This document shows, piece after piece, positions 25,992 to 34,649 of a DNA stretch of 64,000 nucleotides (the stretch's first letter is position 1; every line of letters begins with the position of its first letter). The stretch is from Allobosea sp. AAP35 (GTDB lineage Bacteria > Pseudomonadota > Alphaproteobacteria > Rhizobiales > Beijerinckiaceae). The position numbers and the translations under genes were made by a program. Where the stretch lies: positions 50,815 through 114,814 of the forward strand of contig NZ_LJHQ01000045.1 of NCBI RefSeq assembly GCF_001295925.1, in the 5' to 3' direction. Under the pieces are notes generated by a model. The model did not search any database. It was given only the letters and a program-made list of their open reading frames with translations, and was not told where the DNA came from.

Positions 25992-27220
25992 AGCAGCGCC
26001 AGTTGCTGTGGCCTGGGCGCCAGATGCTGCTTCAGCCGCTCGCTGTCGAGCACGGCGCCTGGCCGCCAGCCCTCGGCGACAATGAAGTGCCGCAGGGTCG
26101 TCATCGAACGCGCGATCTTGCCGACATCCTCCAGCCGGAGCCGCCGGAAGCGCCGCGTCTCGAGGATCTTGCCGACGCTTTTCGTCCCCAGACCCGGCAC
26201 CCGCAACAGCGTCTCGCGATCGGCGCGGTTGACGTCCACCGGAAACCGCGCGCGATGGCGCAGCGCCCAGGCGAGTTTGGGGTCGATGGCGAGATCCAGC
26301 ATGCCGCCCACCCCGTCATCGAGGATCTCGCCGACCTCGAAGCCGTAGAACCGCGTCAGCCAATCGGCCTGGTAGAGCCGGTGCTCGCGCATCAGCGGCG
26401 GTTCGGCCAGCGGCAGCTGCGCGCTGGAATCGGGGATCGGGCTGAAGGCCGAATAATACACCCGCCGCAGACCAAACGAGCCATAGAGCTGGGCGCTTCG
26501 CTGCAGGATCGCGGCATCGCTTGCGCCGTCGGCGCCGACGATCATCTGGGTGCTCTGGCCGGCGGGCGAGAAGGCCGGCGCGCGACGCGATTTCGCGCGC
26601 TCGGCCTTGCCCTCCTCGATCCGCAGCTTCAGGCCGCCCATCGCGGCGCTGATCTCGCGTGGCTGCTTTTCCGGCGCGAAGCGCTTCAGCGAGACCTCGC
26701 TCGGCAATTCGACATTGATCGAGACGCGATCGGCATAAAGCCCCGCCTGCGCCACCAGATCCGCATTGGCACTCGGGATCAGCTTGAGATGGATGTAGCC
26801 ACGAAAGCCATGGACCTCGCGCAGCGTCTGCGCGACGCGCACCAGTTCCGCCATCGTGTAGTCCGGCGAGCGGATGATGCCCGAGGAGAGAAACAGCCCC
26901 TCGATATAGTTGCGCTTGTAGAAGCTCAGCGTCAGGTCGACGACCTCCTCCACCGTGAAGCGCGCCCTCCTGACATTGCTCGACGAGCGGTTGATGCAGA
27001 AGACGCAGTCATAGCTGCAGTAATTCGTCAGCAGGATCTTCAGAAGCGAGATGCAGCGGCCATCGGGGGCGTAGGAGTGGCAGATGCCCGAGCCCGTGGT
27101 CGAGCCGATGCCGCCCTTCAGCGAATTGCGCTTGGTCGTGCTGCTCGACGCGCAGGAGGCGTCGTATTTCGCCGCGTCGCTGAGGATTTCGAGCTTCTCC
27201 ATCACGGTCGGTTGGGCCAT
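25988..27220 (-). CDS. Radical SAM protein of the UdgX-linked DNA repair/modification family
   Basis: Radical SAM enzyme of 410 residues. The cluster motif is C68-x3-C72-x2-C75 (NYCSYDCVFC). A helix-hairpin-helix segment, VNRADRETLLRVPGLGTKSV, near residue 335, suggests DNA contact. The family is consistently encoded next to UdgX and is annotated as a putative DNA modification/repair radical SAM protein; its reaction is not known. ATG at 27220 has AAGGA eight bases upstream. The stop overlaps the UdgX start. A GTTC-N7-GTTC site begins 13 bases before the start codon, which suggests SOS induction. Confidence 0.9.
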   Translation of the reverse strand: MAQPTVMEKLEILSDAAKYDASCASSSTTKRNSLKGGIGSTTGSGICHSYAPDGRCISLLKILLTNYCSYDCVFCINRSSSNVRRARFTVEEVVDLTLSFYKRNYIEGLFLSSGIIRSPDYTMAELVRVAQTLREVHGFRGYIHLKLIPSANADLVAQAGLYADRVSINVELPSEVSLKRFAPEKQPREISAAMGGLKLRIEEGKAERAKSRRAPAFSPAGQSTQMIVGADGASDAAILQRSAQLYGSFGLRRVYYSAFSPIPDSSAQLPLAEPPLMREHRLYQADWLTRFYGFEVGEILDDGVGGMLDLAIDPKLAWALRHRARFPVDVNRADRETLLRVPGLGTKSVGKILETRRFRRLRLEDVGKIARSMTTLRHFIVAEGWRPGAVLDSERLKQHLAPRPQQLALL

Positions 27221-27233
27221 GCAGGGCGTCCTT

Positions 27234-27248
27234 GTTCATTATTTGTTC
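27234..27248. promoter_or_regulatory. LexA-type box GTTC-N7-GTTC
   Basis: Exact GTTC-ATTATTT-GTTC direct repeat, the alphaproteobacterial SOS box. It sits 13 bases upstream of the radical SAM gene, over or just below its likely transcription start, and is embedded in an unusually AT-rich patch. It also lies 122 bases upstream of the divergent small ORF at 27370. Confidence 0.72.
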
Positions 27249-27369
27249 TAGTTAATAGACATGGCTTCGAGACGCCAGAGACCTTTCGTCGCGGCTCTCC
27301 TTGGGTCGGCCTGAACGGAACATGCCGTGGCCCCTGGCGTTCCTGCGACACGTAAGGTTGGAGGGATCC

Positions 27370-27549
27370 ATGTTTCGCATTCTGCTGCTCATCGCCGTCA
27401 TCCTGATTGGCTACGACGCCATCGCCCATCAGGGCCTCTACACCCGCAATGCTTGGGCGAGCGTCGTCGGATTGACCGGCTCCGCCGTGGACAGCGCGCG
27501 GGAGCTTGGACAAGGCGCCCGCGAGGAGCCTGGCACCGTCCGGCAGTAA
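27370..27549 (+). CDS. Small single-span membrane protein
   Basis: Hypothetical protein of 59 residues. Residues 2-20 (FRILLLIAVILIGYDAIAH) form one hydrophobic segment, followed by a short polar helix-like tail with VGLTGSAVDSARELGQGARE. GGAGGG four bases before the ATG at 27370 is an excellent ribosome site, which supports that this is a real gene. No family is recognised. It is divergent from the radical SAM gene and upstream of glgP by 135 bases, and could be exported or anchored with the tail outside. Confidence 0.65.
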   Translation: MFRILLLIAVILIGYDAIAHQGLYTRNAWASVVGLTGSAVDSARELGQGAREEPGTVRQ

Positions 27550-27684
27550 GCGACGGGGCGGGCGAGAGAGCCGGTTTGCCGAGCGCGACCCGGCCGATTC
27601 TGTTGCATTGCGGCAATTACGTCTGGACTTGGCGGGAGGTTGTGCCGAAACTCCGCGCCAACCAAACAGCCGGGATCACCACGC

Positions 27685-30153
27685 TTGACCGAGACAGCTT
27701 CCGACGCCGCCCGCCCCTCTGCAACCGATGCGCGGGTCGAGGTCCTCAAGGCCGAGATTCTCAAGAAACTCACCTATTCGCTCGGCAAGAACGCCTCGGT
27801 CGCCCAGCCGCATGACTGGCTGACGGCCGGCATTCTGGCTGCGCGCGACCATATCGTCGACGTCTGGCATCGCTCGACGCGCGACAGCTACCAGACCGGC
27901 CGCAAGCGGGTTTATTATCTCTCGCTGGAATTCCTGATCGGCCGCTCCCTGGCGGACGCGCTGAACAATCTCGGCCTCACGGGCGCAATGGCGCAGGCGC
28001 TGCGGGAGCTCGGCGTCGATCTCGCCAAGATCGAGATGATCGAGCCCGACGCCGCGCTCGGCAATGGCGGTCTGGGGCGCCTGGCGGCCTGCTATCTGGA
28101 GGCCATGGCATCGACCGGCGTTCCGGCGCTGGGCTACGGCATCCGCTACGACCACGGCCTGTTCAAGCAGCTCATCGATGGCGGCAAGCAGATGGAGGTG
28201 CCCGAAGACTGGCTCTCCTTCCGCAACCCCTGGGAGTTTGAGCGCCGCGAATCCTCCTACAAGATCGGCTTCGGCGGCGCGGTCACCGCGACGCAGAAAC
28301 CCGGCGAGGTCTTCTGGGAGCCTGAGGAGACGGTGTTTGCCGTCGCCTATGACACGCCGATCATCGGCTGGCGCGGCCGCGACGCGACGACGCTGCGGCT
28401 CTGGCGTGCGCGCGCCATGCATCCGCTGTCGCTCGACGCCTTCAACCAGGGCGATCTCGTCGGTGCGGTGGCCGAGCGCAACCGCGCCGAGGCGATATCA
28501 AAGGTCCTCTACCCCAATGATTCGACCCCGGCCGGGCAGGAACTGCGCCTGCGGCAGGAGTTCTTCTTCACCTCCGCCTCGCTGCAGGATCTGGTGCGCC
28601 GGCATTATCGCCAGTTCGGCAAGCTCGACAATCTGCAAGACAAGGTCGCGATCCAGCTCAACGACACCCACCCGTCGCTGGCGGTGGCCGAGCTGATGCG
28701 GCTCTTGATCGACGAACACGGGCTGCCCTGGGAAGAGGCGTGGACGATCACCAACGCCACGATCTCCTACACCAACCACACGCTCCTGCCCGAAGCCCTC
28801 GAGACCTGGCCCGTCGCGCTGATGGAGCGGCTTCTGCCGCGCCACATGCAGATCATCTTCGCCATCAATGCCCGCTTCCTCGAAGAGGTTCGGCGCTCCA
28901 GCGGCGGCGATAGCATCGATCTCGCCCGCATCTCGCTGATCGACGAGCAGAATGGTCGGCGGGTCCGCATGGCCCATCTCGCCTTTGTCGGCTCGCACAC
29001 GGTCAACGGCGTCTCGGCGCTGCATTCCAAGCTCATGGAGCAGACCGTCTTCGCGCCGCTCCACGCGATCTTTCCGGGCCGCATCACCAACGTCACCAAT
29101 GGCATCACGCCGCGACGCTGGCTCTTCGGCGCCAATCCCGGCCTGACGAAGCTGCTGCAGGAGGTTTGCGGCGACGACCTCACCGACCATATCGGCCAGA
29201 TTCACCGACTGGCGGCCCATACCGGCGACAGCGCCCTGCACGGGCGCCTGGCCGCCATCCGCCGCGAGAACAAGCTCAAGCTGGCGGGGATCATCCGCCA
29301 GGAGACCGGCGTCACGGTCGATCCCGACGCGCTGTTTGACGTCCAGATCAAGCGGATCCACGAATACAAGCGCCAGCTTCTGAACATTCTCGAGACGATC
29401 GCGCTCTATGACGCGATCCGCTCGGAGCCTTACAAGGACTGGGCGCCGCGCGTGAAGATCTTCGCCGGCAAGGCGGCGTCCAATTACGGCACCGCCAAGT
29501 CGATCATCAACCTGATCAACGATGTCGCCGTGGTCGTGAACAACGACATTACCACCCGTGACCGGCTCAAGGTCGTGTTCCTGCCGAACTACAATGTCAG
29601 CGCCGCCGAACTCATCATCCCGGCCGCCGACGTCTCCGAGCAGATCTCGACGGCCGGCATGGAGGCGTCGGGCACCGGCAACATGAAGTTCGCCCTCAAC
29701 GGCGCCATCACCATTGGCACGCTGGACGGCGCCAATATCGAGATCGGCGAGCGCGTCGGCGAAGACAACATCGTGATTTTCGGCATGACCGCCGAGGAGG
29801 TCGAGGCCGCCAAGCGCAATCCACGGCCGACCAGTGAGGTCATCGCCGGTGCGCCCCATCTCGAAGGCGTGCTCGATGCGGTCGCCAGCGGCGCCTATTC
29901 GCCGCGCGAGCGCGACCGCTATCGCGGCCTCGTCGACGGCCTGCGCGCCAATGACTGGTTCATGACGCTCAACGACTTCGAGAGCTACAGCCAGGCGCAG
30001 CGCCGGATCGACGCCCTCTGGGCCGATCAGGACAAATGGTGGCGCATGTCGGTGACCAACACCGCCCATTGCGGCTGGTTCAGCGCCGACCGGGCGATCG
30101 GGGAATATGCCCAGCGGATCTGGAACATCCCGACCCGCGACACGCAGGGCTGA
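27685..30153 (+). CDS. glgP: Glycogen/starch phosphorylase
   Basis: Releases glucose 1-phosphate from non-reducing ends of alpha-1,4-glucan, cytoplasmic, PLP-dependent. About 822 residues, normal for the family. Visible motifs are YYLSLEFLIGRSL near residue 75, GNGGLGRLAACYLEA near 120, QLNDTHPSLAVAEL, and EASGTGNMKFALNG near 665 with the PLP-binding Lys. The start is uncertain: TTG at 27685 gives the typical length, while a TTG at 27640 is also in frame. Its stop is followed within 20 bases by glgX, suggesting a glgP-glgX operon for glycogen breakdown. Confidence 0.92.
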   Translation: MTETASDAARPSATDARVEVLKAEILKKLTYSLGKNASVAQPHDWLTAGILAARDHIVDVWHRSTRDSYQTGRKRVYYLSLEFLIGRSLADALNNLGLTGAMAQALRELGVDLAKIEMIEPDAALGNGGLGRLAACYLEAMASTGVPALGYGIRYDHGLFKQLIDGGKQMEVPEDWLSFRNPWEFERRESSYKIGFGGAVTATQKPGEVFWEPEETVFAVAYDTPIIGWRGRDATTLRLWRARAMHPLSLDAFNQGDLVGAVAERNRAEAISKVLYPNDSTPAGQELRLRQEFFFTSASLQDLVRRHYRQFGKLDNLQDKVAIQLNDTHPSLAVAELMRLLIDEHGLPWEEAWTITNATISYTNHTLLPEALETWPVALMERLLPRHMQIIFAINARFLEEVRRSSGGDSIDLARISLIDEQNGRRVRMAHLAFVGSHTVNGVSALHSKLMEQTVFAPLHAIFPGRITNVTNGITPRRWLFGANPGLTKLLQEVCGDDLTDHIGQIHRLAAHTGDSALHGRLAAIRRENKLKLAGIIRQETGVTVDPDALFDVQIKRIHEYKRQLLNILETIALYDAIRSEPYKDWAPRVKIFAGKAASNYGTAKSIINLINDVAVVVNNDITTRDRLKVVFLPNYNVSAAELIIPAADVSEQISTAGMEASGTGNMKFALNGAITIGTLDGANIEIGERVGEDNIVIFGMTAEEVEAAKRNPRPTSEVIAGAPHLEGVLDAVASGAYSPRERDRYRGLVDGLRANDWFMTLNDFESYSQAQRRIDALWADQDKWWRMSVTNTAHCGWFSADRAIGEYAQRIWNIPTRDTQG

Positions 30154-30173
30154 GCGCCTTGGCGAACCGCCAG

Positions 30174-32138
30174 ATGCTCGTCTCCTGCAAGCTGCCGGCC
30201 CGGCTCGGCGCGACGACAGGCGAGGACGGCATCAGCTTCGGCGTGTTCTCACGCCATGGCAAGCGCGTGCATCTGTGCCTGTTCGACGAGACGGGCGCGC
30301 ATGAAACGGCGCGCCTGCCCCTGCCCTGCCGCACCGGCGACATCCATCACGGTCTGCTGCCGGGCGCGGTGACCGGGCTGCGCTACGGCCTGCGCGTCGA
30401 GGGACCCTGGCGCCCCGAGGAAGGGCACCGCTTCGACGCGTCGAAGCTGCTGATCGACCCCTATGCGACGCGGGTCGACAGGCCGTTCCGCTGGGATCCG
30501 CGCCTAGCGGAGCATGGCGTTGACACGGAAGACCTGGTGCCGCGCTGCATCGTCGGCGACGCCCTCCCCCCTCAGGCGACAGGATGCGAGGAGGCCCCGA
30601 GCTTCATCTACGAACTCGCCGTGAAGTCCTTCACGATGCGCCATCCCGCCGTGCCGCAGCGCATCCGGGGCACGCTGGCCGCGCTCTGCGAACCGGCGAT
30701 CCTCGATCACATTCGCGGGCTCGGCGTCAGCCATGTCGAGTTGATGCCCGTCGCGGCCTGGATGGATGAACGGCATCTGCCGCCGCTCGGCCTCGCCAAT
30801 GCCTGGGGCTACAACCCGGTCAACTTCTTCGCCCTCGATCCCCGGCTCGCTCCGGGCGGCGCGGCCGATCTGCGCACGCTGTGCGAGACCTACGCCCAGG
30901 CCGGCATCGGCATCATCCTCGACATCGTCTTGAACCACACCGCCGAGAGCGACGAATTCGGCGCGACGATCTGCCTGCGCGGACTCGACAATGCCGTCTA
31001 TTACCGCCACGCCACGGATGATCCCGGCCTTTTGATCAACGACACCGGCTGCGGTCACACGCTCGCGCTCGACCGGGCCCCGGTCGTGGGCATGGCGATG
31101 GACTCGTTGAGGCACTGGCGCGGCCTCGGGGTCGCCGGCTTCCGCTTCGATCTCGGCACGGTGATGGGGCGCTCAGATACCGGCTATTCGCAGGATGCCC
31201 CGCTCTTCGCCGCGATCCTGCAAGACCCCGACCTGTCGCGCGCCATCCTGATCGCCGAACCCTGGGATATCGGGCCGGGCGGCTATCGGCTCGGCGAGTT
31301 CCCCGCCCCCTTCGCCGAATGGAACGGCCGCTATCGCGACGACGTCCGCCGCTTCTGGCGCGGCGATGCCGGAATGGCCGGGGCGCTGGCGACGCGGCTT
31401 GCCGGTTCCGCCGATCTGTTCGGCGAACGCCACCGCGGGCCCCAAGCGAGCATCAACTTCATCGCCGCCCATGACGGCTTCACCCTCGCCGATCTCGTCG
31501 CCTACGGGTCGAAGCACAACGAGGCCAATGGCGAGGGCAACCGCGACGGCGACAATGAGAGCCATAGCTGGAACAATGGCGTCGAAGGGCCGAGCGACGA
31601 TGCCGGGGTGCGCATGGCGCGTGACCGCGATATCCGCGCTCTGCTGGCGACGCTGTTCCTGTCGCGAGGCATCCCGATGCTGACGGCTGGCGACGAGTTC
31701 GGCCGCACGCAACACGGCAACAACAACGCCTATTGCCAGGACAACGAGGCGTTCTGGCTGGATTGGCAGGGAGCCGATGCCGGCCTCGCGGATTTCGTCG
31801 CGACGCTGGCACGGCTGCGCGCAGCCAGCCCGCTCCTGACAGCCGAGACGTTCCTGACCGGCGCGGGCGACCCGCCCGATGCGCGCTGGCTTAAAACCGA
31901 AGCCACGCCGGTCGCCGACGAGGAATGGTCGTTCCTCGACGCGTTCTGCCTGGCGCTGGGGGGCGGCGGCGAGACGCTGGCGATCGCACTCAATCGCGCG
32001 CATGAGCCCAGGGTGCTGGTGCTGCCAACGGCCCCGGGCAGACTCTGGCAACGCCTGTTCACATCCGTGCCGGCCCCCAGCGAGAGGGCGCTGCCAGCGC
32101 GCAGCGTGTCCCTTTTCGTCGCGAGCGCAGAAGGCTGA
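30174..32138 (+). CDS. glgX: Glycogen debranching enzyme GlgX (paralogue 1)
   Basis: GH13 isoamylase-type debranching enzyme, 654 residues. An N-terminal CBM48-like domain (GISFGVFSRHGKRVHLCLFDE) precedes the catalytic barrel. Catalytic residues are in AGFRFDLGTVMG (Asp near 328), ILIAEPWDIGPGG (Glu near 362) and AAHDGFTLADL. All look intact. ATG at 30174 aligns with the family start; a TTG at 30159 is also possible. It hydrolyses alpha-1,6 branches on limit dextrins left by GlgP, which is encoded directly upstream. A second, longer GlgX is encoded convergently just downstream. Confidence 0.9.
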   Translation: MLVSCKLPARLGATTGEDGISFGVFSRHGKRVHLCLFDETGAHETARLPLPCRTGDIHHGLLPGAVTGLRYGLRVEGPWRPEEGHRFDASKLLIDPYATRVDRPFRWDPRLAEHGVDTEDLVPRCIVGDALPPQATGCEEAPSFIYELAVKSFTMRHPAVPQRIRGTLAALCEPAILDHIRGLGVSHVELMPVAAWMDERHLPPLGLANAWGYNPVNFFALDPRLAPGGAADLRTLCETYAQAGIGIILDIVLNHTAESDEFGATICLRGLDNAVYYRHATDDPGLLINDTGCGHTLALDRAPVVGMAMDSLRHWRGLGVAGFRFDLGTVMGRSDTGYSQDAPLFAAILQDPDLSRAILIAEPWDIGPGGYRLGEFPAPFAEWNGRYRDDVRRFWRGDAGMAGALATRLAGSADLFGERHRGPQASINFIAAHDGFTLADLVAYGSKHNEANGEGNRDGDNESHSWNNGVEGPSDDAGVRMARDRDIRALLATLFLSRGIPMLTAGDEFGRTQHGNNNAYCQDNEAFWLDWQGADAGLADFVATLARLRAASPLLTAETFLTGAGDPPDARWLKTEATPVADEEWSFLDAFCLALGGGGETLAIALNRAHEPRVLVLPTAPGRLWQRLFTSVPAPSERALPARSVSLFVASAEG

Positions 32139-32146
32139 GCCGCCAG

Positions 32147-32168
32147 GCCAGCCGGCTTTGCGGCTGGC
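32147..32168 (+). terminator. Candidate terminator after glgX paralogue 1
   Basis: GCCAGCCG (32147-32154) and CGGCTGGC (32161-32168) form a perfect stem with loop GCTTTG, eight bases after the stop. No T-run follows, so termination is plausible but not certain. The remaining 165 bases before the convergent glgX show nothing recognisable. Confidence 0.4.
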
Positions 32169-32333
32169 GTCGAATAGCTCGCCAGCACGGCGCTGATACG
32201 GCTCTGATAGCCTTTGCAGCGTCGCTTCAGGGGAACGAGACGTCGTGCTTGGCCTCGTTGGCCGCGCTCTTCGTCCCGTCCCACTGGAAGCCCATCTCCC
32301 ATCGTATCTATAATTGCAGCTACGGCCACGCTC

Positions 32334-34421
32334 TCACATCAGCACGATCAGCGACCGTGGCGACAGCGTCAGCTCGGCATCGGCCTTCAGCCCTTTTCGT
32401 CCCTCGTCGGAGCCGGGACCAGTATCCGTGTCGAGCACCACCGACCATGACCCCGCCTTCACGCGCGGCGGAATCTTGAAGGGAACGTCGCCGTCGAAGG
32501 CGTTGAAAAGAATCAAGGCTTCATCGCCGCCGCGTTCGACATCAGGCATGTGCATCAAGAGCCCGATCGCGCGCAGGCCCTCATCGTCCCAATGCTCCTC
32601 CTGCTGGTCGCCGCCGGCCGGATTGACCCAGCGCAGGATGCAGCCGTCACGGAAACTCGAGCGCCGGAAGATCGGATGGTCGGCCCGCAGCTTCGTCACG
32701 CGCTGGACGAAACCGGTCAGGGCCTTGTCGCGATCGGTCAGCTCGTCCCACTTCATCCAGGCGAGTTCGTTGTCCTGGCAATAGACGTTGTTGTTGCCGC
32801 CGTTGGAGTGGCCGCATTCGTCGCCGGCCAGGATCATCGGCGAGCCATGGGAGAGCAGGAGCGTCGCCAGCAGGTTGCGCTTCTGGCGCTCGCGGGCGGC
32901 GTTGATGCCCTCATCATCGGTCGGGCCTTCGACACCGAAGTTATAGGACAGGTTATGGCCGTGGCCGTCCTTGTTGTCCTCGCCATTCGCCTCGTTGTGC
33001 TTCTCGTTGTAGGAAACGAGATCGTTCAACGTGAAGCCGTCATGGGCGGTGATGAAGTTGACGCCCGCCCAGGGCCGGCGGCCACGCAGATCGTAGATAT
33101 CGCCCGAGCCGGTGATGCGCGCGGCGAGATCGCGGATGATCCCTTCCTCGCCCTTCCAATAGGCCCGTGTGGTGTCGCGATATTTATCGTTCCACTCGCC
33201 CCAGCCCGGCGGAAAGCCACCAACCTGATAGCCGCCCGGGCCGATATCCCAGGGCTCGCCGACAAGCTTGACCTTGCGCAGCACGGGGTCCTGCCCGATC
33301 GCGTCGAAGAAGCCGCCGCGCTGGTCGAAGCCATGCGGCTCGCGCCCGAGAATGGTGCCGAGATCGAAACGGAACCCGTCAACCTCCATCACCTCGACCC
33401 AGTAGCGCAGCGAATCGAGGATCATCTGCAGCACGCGCGGATGGCTGGTGTTGACCGTGTTCCCGGTGCCGGTGTCGTTGATGTAGAAGCGCGGATCGTC
33501 CGGCATCGTCCGGTAATAGGCGAAGTTGTCGATGCCCTTGAAGGACAGCGTCGGCCCCATCTCGTTGCCTTCGGCAGTGTGGTTGTAGACCACGTCGAGG
33601 ATGACCTCGAGCCCGGCATCGTGGAACTTGCGCACCATGTCGCGGAAGGACCGCAGCCCCGCCTTGCCCTCATAGCGCTGCATCGGCGCGAAGAAGCCGA
33701 TGGTGTTGTAGCCCCAGTAATTGGTCAGGTTCTTGGCGGCGAGGTGATGGTCGTCGAGATAGGCATGGATCGGCAAAAGCTCGACTGCGGTGACGCCCAG
33801 GCTCTTGATGTAGTCGATCACCGCCTTCTCGCCGAGCCCGTCGAAGGTTCCGCGCATCGCCTCGGGCACGGCCGGGTGCAGCTTGGTGAAACCACGCACA
33901 TGGGTCTCGTAATAGATCGTCCGGTCCCAGGGCACATTCGGCCGTGCCGGCGCCTGCGGATCGGCCTTCCAGTCGCAGACCACGCATTTGGGCATGAAAG
34001 GCGCGCTGTCGAGCTCGCTGAAAGTCAGGTCGTGATCGGCCTCGGCATTGACGTCATAACCGTAATGGGCGGCGTTCCAATCGACCTTCCCGGAATATTC
34101 GCGTGCATAAGGGTCGAGCAGGAGCTTGTTGGGGTTGAAACGATGGCCCTCCTCGGGCGCGAAGCGGCCATGCACGCGGTAGCCGTAGCGCTGGCCCGGC
34201 TTCACGCCCGGCAGATAGCCGTGCCAGACCTCGTCGGTATATTCCGGAAGCGTGATCCGTGCGGTCTCGACCTCGCCGGCATCATCGAAAAGGCACAGCT
34301 CGACGCGCTCGGCATGTGCGGAAAAGATCGCGAAATTCGTCCCCTGCCCATCATGGACCGCGCCGAGTTCCGTGCCTTCACCGGCCTCGACATCGAAGCG
34401 CATTCCGTTACCATCAGCCAT
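32334..34421 (-). CDS. glgX: Glycogen debranching enzyme GlgX (paralogue 2)
   Basis: Second GH13 debranching enzyme, 695 residues, of the usual GlgX length and with all catalytic motifs (DGFRFDLGTILGREPHGFDQ with Asp near 354, KLVGEPWDIGPGGYQVGGFP with Glu near 390, TAHDGFTLNDLVSY). It also keeps NNNVYCQDNELAWMKWD. ATG at 34421 has GGGGAA upstream. The frame continues to 34520 but without family similarity. It is divergent from glgA with about 230 bases between them. Having two complete GlgX enzymes in one locus suggests different branch-length preferences or different timing. Confidence 0.92.
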   Translation of the reverse strand: MADGNGMRFDVEAGEGTELGAVHDGQGTNFAIFSAHAERVELCLFDDAGEVETARITLPEYTDEVWHGYLPGVKPGQRYGYRVHGRFAPEEGHRFNPNKLLLDPYAREYSGKVDWNAAHYGYDVNAEADHDLTFSELDSAPFMPKCVVCDWKADPQAPARPNVPWDRTIYYETHVRGFTKLHPAVPEAMRGTFDGLGEKAVIDYIKSLGVTAVELLPIHAYLDDHHLAAKNLTNYWGYNTIGFFAPMQRYEGKAGLRSFRDMVRKFHDAGLEVILDVVYNHTAEGNEMGPTLSFKGIDNFAYYRTMPDDPRFYINDTGTGNTVNTSHPRVLQMILDSLRYWVEVMEVDGFRFDLGTILGREPHGFDQRGGFFDAIGQDPVLRKVKLVGEPWDIGPGGYQVGGFPPGWGEWNDKYRDTTRAYWKGEEGIIRDLAARITGSGDIYDLRGRRPWAGVNFITAHDGFTLNDLVSYNEKHNEANGEDNKDGHGHNLSYNFGVEGPTDDEGINAARERQKRNLLATLLLSHGSPMILAGDECGHSNGGNNNVYCQDNELAWMKWDELTDRDKALTGFVQRVTKLRADHPIFRRSSFRDGCILRWVNPAGGDQQEEHWDDEGLRAIGLLMHMPDVERGGDEALILFNAFDGDVPFKIPPRVKAGSWSVVLDTDTGPGSDEGRKGLKADAELTLSPRSLIVLM

Positions 34422-34649
34422 CTTGTTCCCCGTGCGGATCAGGCCTCTGACGGACGCGCCTCGCCTCGTGCGAGCGACCACCCTGTCAAATGATGCCGCA
34501 AGCCTGCCGCACTCGTGCAACGTGACGCTCGCTGCGGAGTTCCTGAAACCGGCCTCCGAATTGCATGAATTTTTTGCACCGCAATAGGAACGTTAACCGC
34601 CCTGCGGTGTTCTTTGATATGGTGGTGTTGCGCGTTGGGGAGCTCGCCG

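Noticed and set aside
25463..27355. 630-codon plus-strand frame opposite UdgX and the radical SAM gene
   Set aside because: Arg/Ala/Pro-rich shadow without motifs. Both minus-strand genes have catalytic signatures and coupled starts.
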